8,807 nt of DNA from Bacillota bacterium (lineage in GTDB: Bacteria; Bacillota; Dehalobacteriia; UBA4068; UBA4997), in the NCBI GenBank assembly GCA_017398165.1, contig JAFQHB010000102.1:1-8807 (forward strand). Reading direction: 5' to 3'. The notes beneath the pieces are model-generated. The model worked only from the letters and a program-made list of their open reading frames with translations. It did no database searches and had not been told where the DNA came from. Shown here piece after piece: positions 6,368-8,807 of this stretch (position 1 is its first letter; each line of letters begins with the position of its first letter). The position numbers were made by a program, and so were the translations under genes.

Positions 6368-6384
6368 GGTATGCCCACCCAAAG

Positions 6385-6420
6385 CAAAAGAAAGGGCGAC
6401 ACCACAAGGTGTCGCCCTTT
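6385..6420 (-). terminator. Bidirectional terminator of slp2
   Basis: AAAGGGCGACACC (6391-6403) pairs with GGTGTCGCCCTTT (6408-6420), a perfect 13-bp stem with a four-base loop. On the minus strand the stem is followed by CTTTTG, ending slp2; on the plus strand TCTTCT follows, so it can also stop read-through from smsB. It differs from the slp1 terminator only in one loop base and one stem base, besides the end of the T run. Confidence 0.9.
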
Positions 6421-6458
6421 TCTTCTATTCAGCCTAACTCAATGAAGTTGGGTTGATT
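6386..6458 (-). repeat. Inverted-repeat arm: slp2 3' untranslated region
   Basis: This is the partner of the segment at 3217-3289 on the opposite strand, 67 of 73 positions equal by eye. It holds the slp2 terminator and the small upstream hairpin AACTT-CATT-GAGTT (read on the minus strand). Outside this segment the bases before the stop codon and after the T run no longer match closely. Confidence 0.85.
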
Positions 6459-6475
6459 GTTTTAGCAGTTAGAGA

Positions 6476-8807
6476 TTAAGCCTGCTCGGGAGTGGTTTCG
6501 CCAGGAGTCTCTTCCTCGTTGTCATCTTCAACGGGGTAGGTGCCGTACTCGTCAACGATTACCAGATCAGCATAGCCGTCGTCATCGATAAGGGGAACGT
6601 AAACCATGTCGCCTTTAGCGATGTCATCCAGAGTGCCTTCCTGATATTTACCGGTCTTGTTGTTGATCACATAAACAACAGTCTCGGCATCAGTCATAAT
6701 GTTGGTGTAAGTGGTCTTGCCCTCTTCCTCGGTCTCTGCAGGAGTAATGGTAGCGCCATCAACCAGAGTGATCAGACCATCAACATAGCCCTTAACCTCA
6801 GCAGCGCCAGCCAGACCGGCTTTCTGCTTGTCAGCATAAGCATACTTAACGGTGATATCGTCACCAGACTTGGTGTAGATGATCAGGTCATCATCGGTGG
6901 AGCCGCCCTTTGCGTAATCGATAATATTGCCCTGAGCATCTTTGATTGCTGCGAATTCGTACTCGTTGTCATCGCCAACCAGAGTTACACCGTGGTCAAC
7001 GTCTGCGCTTACATAGTCAAACTCGTCAATTACACCAAAGTACTTGGTGGTGCTGCCAGCGTTGGTGTATGCAACAGCTTTTGCTGCACCATTGGTATTG
7101 GTAGCATATACGAAGTAGCACAGATTATTAACGGTGTCAGTACCAGCAGTGATGCCGTTCAGTACACCGGGCTGGATGTCATCCTCAGCCAGCATAGCTG
7201 CACGAGTAACCAGAGTTACATCGACTTCGTTGTCGTCAACGTCAACCTCGAAGATTGCTACGTTGGAAGCCAGAGTCAAGTTCTCTTTACCTACCAGGTA
7301 AGCGTTGTTCTTAACATCAACAACTTCGGTACCGTCAGCCACGGTCATCAGAGACTCGGCAACCAGCTCCATAGTCTTGATCTCGCCGTCTTTATTCAGT
7401 TTGTACTCTACCAGACGACCCATCAGCTCGTCTGCCTCGTCAGCGGCTTCGTTGGCGAAATCGTCGTCGAAATCGTACTCAACAGTGGTGCCCTCAGCAG
7501 TGAAGATGGATACGCTGCTCAGAGTGCCCTGTTTCCAGGAGCCGGTGGAGTCATCACCGTCAACAACGATACCATACAGCTTGGTGCCGGTGGATACTTC
7601 GTCAACGATGATAGCAGCAACGGAATTATCCTGGTTCATCAGGTAGGTAACGGTGTTGCCGTAGATATCTTCGATATCAGCAGCGTCGCTCTCGTACTCG
7701 TCATCCAAAATAGCAGCTTCTTTGGTAGTACCCTGCTCGGTGGTGATGGACTTAACATAAGAAGTACCGTCGATGTTCCACTTGGTGGAGGTAGCGCTCT
7801 TCAGAACGCCGGTCTTGGTGTCAGCCATTACAAACAGATCGTCGTCGATCTTAACAACAGCGTCGCCAACTTCCAGTTCAGCAGTGGTGATGAAGCCACC
7901 CTCGGTCCAAACCAGAGAATCCTCATCAGCATCGATAGTTTCGGTAGCGTTACCTACCAGTTTAGCAGTGCTGGTACCAACAGATTTAACGAAGTAAGCT
8001 CTATCGGTATCATCCAAGTCAGATTTTACCATATAAACCTGATCGTCATCGTTGAAGTACAGCGCATACTTGCTGTTCTTCTCTTCTTTTGCTACATGGG
8101 AATCTTCACCATATTCGATGAAGTTATCAGCAGCAGTGTATTTGGTTTTGTTAACAACAACTTTGTCGTTCTCTTTATCATATGTGGGAGCGTCGCTTAC
8201 CAGTTTCTTGTAAGACTCTACCTCAATGAACTTGGCATAAGCTTTGCCATTATCAATGGTGTAGTAAATTTTACCCTGATGACCTTCCAGATCAAACAGA
8301 CCGTTGCCGTTTACAGATACGCGGGTATCAGCATCGATGATGTAGTTAGACTGTTTTGCAGTGTCCTCAACATATTTACCATCATCGGCTACACCTTTCC
8401 AGTTCAGTGTACCAGCAGCAGCATCACGAACCTCATCTACAGCCGCGAAACCGATAACTTCTGCAAACTTGCCGTCAAAAGCATCGTCCAGCAGGGTGAT
8501 ATCTTCGTTAGTGTTACCGCCCTTGGTGGTCTGTTTCTTAACGAACTCGTCGGTATCCTTGTCATAGGTTACCAGGTTAGCATCCAGAGTGTTGCTTACC
8601 ATTACAGCTACGTCGCCACGTTTTGCAGCAGCAGCAGCTACGATGGTTACGTCATCCAGCATATCGATCTTGTTAGCCTGGGTAACGTAGTTGGTGGGCC
8701 ATGCACCGGTCAGGTTGTCGTTGTAGCCCAAGGTACGCATCAGGACGGTGATAACCTCCTGATTGCTGATGGTGTCATTGGGACGGAAAGTGCCGTTGCC
8801 GTCGCCC
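6476..8807 (-). CDS. Second SLH/S-layer protein, 5' part beyond the window (slp2)
   Basis: Paralogue of slp1 on the opposite strand; 776 residues are visible and the frame stays open to the right edge. By comparison with slp1 about 115 residues (signal peptide, SLH 1, start of SLH 2) are missing, so the whole protein should be near 890. The ATG at 8740 is internal: 22 codons before it match slp1 residues 116-137 exactly. Visible are the end of SLH 2 (SNQE variant, as in slp1) and SLH 3 (KRGD variant). The body shares interspersed blocks with slp1, such as VDEVSTGTKLYG, GTTVEYD, LVEYKLNKDGEIK and NNAYLVG, separated by regions that differ in sequence and length. The tail is distinct, ending in a Glu/Thr/Pro-rich stretch (EEETPGETTPEQA). 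Codon use is as restricted as in slp1. Whether this copy is expressed cannot be judged because its promoter is not in the window. Confidence 0.93.
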   Translation of the reverse strand, partial: GDGNGTFRPNDTISNQEVITVLMRTLGYNDNLTGAWPTNYVTQANKIDMLDDVTIVAAAAAKRGDVAVMVSNTLDANLVTYDKDTDEFVKKQTTKGGNTNEDITLLDDAFDGKFAEVIGFAAVDEVRDAAAGTLNWKGVADDGKYVEDTAKQSNYIIDADTRVSVNGNGLFDLEGHQGKIYYTIDNGKAYAKFIEVESYKKLVSDAPTYDKENDKVVVNKTKYTAADNFIEYGEDSHVAKEEKNSKYALYFNDDDQVYMVKSDLDDTDRAYFVKSVGTSTAKLVGNATETIDADEDSLVWTEGGFITTAELEVGDAVVKIDDDLFVMADTKTGVLKSATSTKWNIDGTSYVKSITTEQGTTKEAAILDDEYESDAADIEDIYGNTVTYLMNQDNSVAAIIVDEVSTGTKLYGIVVDGDDSTGSWKQGTLSSVSIFTAEGTTVEYDFDDDFANEAADEADELMGRLVEYKLNKDGEIKTMELVAESLMTVADGTEVVDVKNNAYLVGKENLTLASNVAIFEVDVDDNEVDVTLVTRAAMLAEDDIQPGVLNGITAGTDTVNNLCYFVYATNTNGAAKAVAYTNAGSTTKYFGVIDEFDYVSADVDHGVTLVGDDNEYEFAAIKDAQGNIIDYAKGGSTDDDLIIYTKSGDDITVKYAYADKQKAGLAGAAEVKGYVDGLITLVDGATITPAETEEEGKTTYTNIMTDAETVVYVINNKTGKYQEGTLDDIAKGDMVYVPLIDDDGYADLVIVDEYGTYPVEDDNEEETPGETTPEQA
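8734..8807 (-). repeat. Inverted-repeat arm: identical SLH 2 coding segment in slp2
   Basis: Partner of 925-998; perfect identity up to the last base of the window. Synonymous sites are also identical, which points to recent exchange or strong conservation of the nucleotide sequence and not only to protein-level constraint. Confidence 0.92.

Noticed and set aside
6476..8740. ATG at 8740 as the start of slp2
   Set aside because: The frame continues to the window edge with codons identical to slp1 residues 116-137, and this ATG lies inside SLH domain 2.
1..8807. tRNA, rRNA, CRISPR array, insertion sequence or recombinase gene
   Set aside because: None was recognised on either strand: no regularly spaced repeats, no cloverleaf, and no transposase or recombinase motifs in the long frames.

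Overview
The window looks like part of the chromosome of an anaerobic, S-layer-bearing member of the Bacillota (probably class Clostridia; the genus cannot be read from the sequence). The grounds are secreted proteins with SLH anchor domains and a lysine-led signal peptide, strong AGGAGG ribosome binding sites, extended -10 promoters (TGnTATAAT), a short formate/nitrite-type channel and the two-gene SmsC/SmsB iron-sulfur assembly system typical of anaerobes and archaea.

Layout: 1-580 is non-coding and holds a possible terminator of an upstream gene and the long, structured leader of the first S-layer gene. 581-3199 (+) encodes a complete 872-residue SLH/S-layer protein (called slp1 here), followed by a two-hairpin 3' end with a strong terminator. 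3405-3896 (+) is a YbaK-type aminoacyl-tRNA deacylase with its own promoter. 3989-6310 (+) is a tight three-gene unit, again with its own promoter: an FNT-family channel, a SufC-like ATPase (smsC, TTG start) and a SufB/SufD-like scaffold (smsB), closed by a terminator. 6476-8807 (-) is a second S-layer gene (slp2), a paralogue of the first. It points back toward slp1 and its first ~115 codons lie beyond the right edge.

The central architectural fact is that slp1 and slp2 form a large inverted repeat with their 3' ends inward, enclosing about 3.3 kb of housekeeping genes. Similarity is perfect over at least 74 bp in the second SLH domain and runs off the window edge. It drops through the body, then rises again to about 92% across the 3' untranslated region and terminator. 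This geometry would let recombination in the shared 5' parts exchange the two S-layer bodies between the two promoters, as described for the Lactobacillus acidophilus slp and Campylobacter fetus sap loci. The enclosed genes carry their own promoters and are bounded by terminators, so they should tolerate inversion. This is inference from layout; no recombinase or rearranged copy is visible.

A second point of interest is the operon of an FNT channel with smsC-smsB. The minimal Sms system carries no dedicated cysteine desulfurase, and some FNT proteins conduct hydrosulfide, so the operon may couple sulfide (or another small anion) entry to Fe-S cluster assembly.
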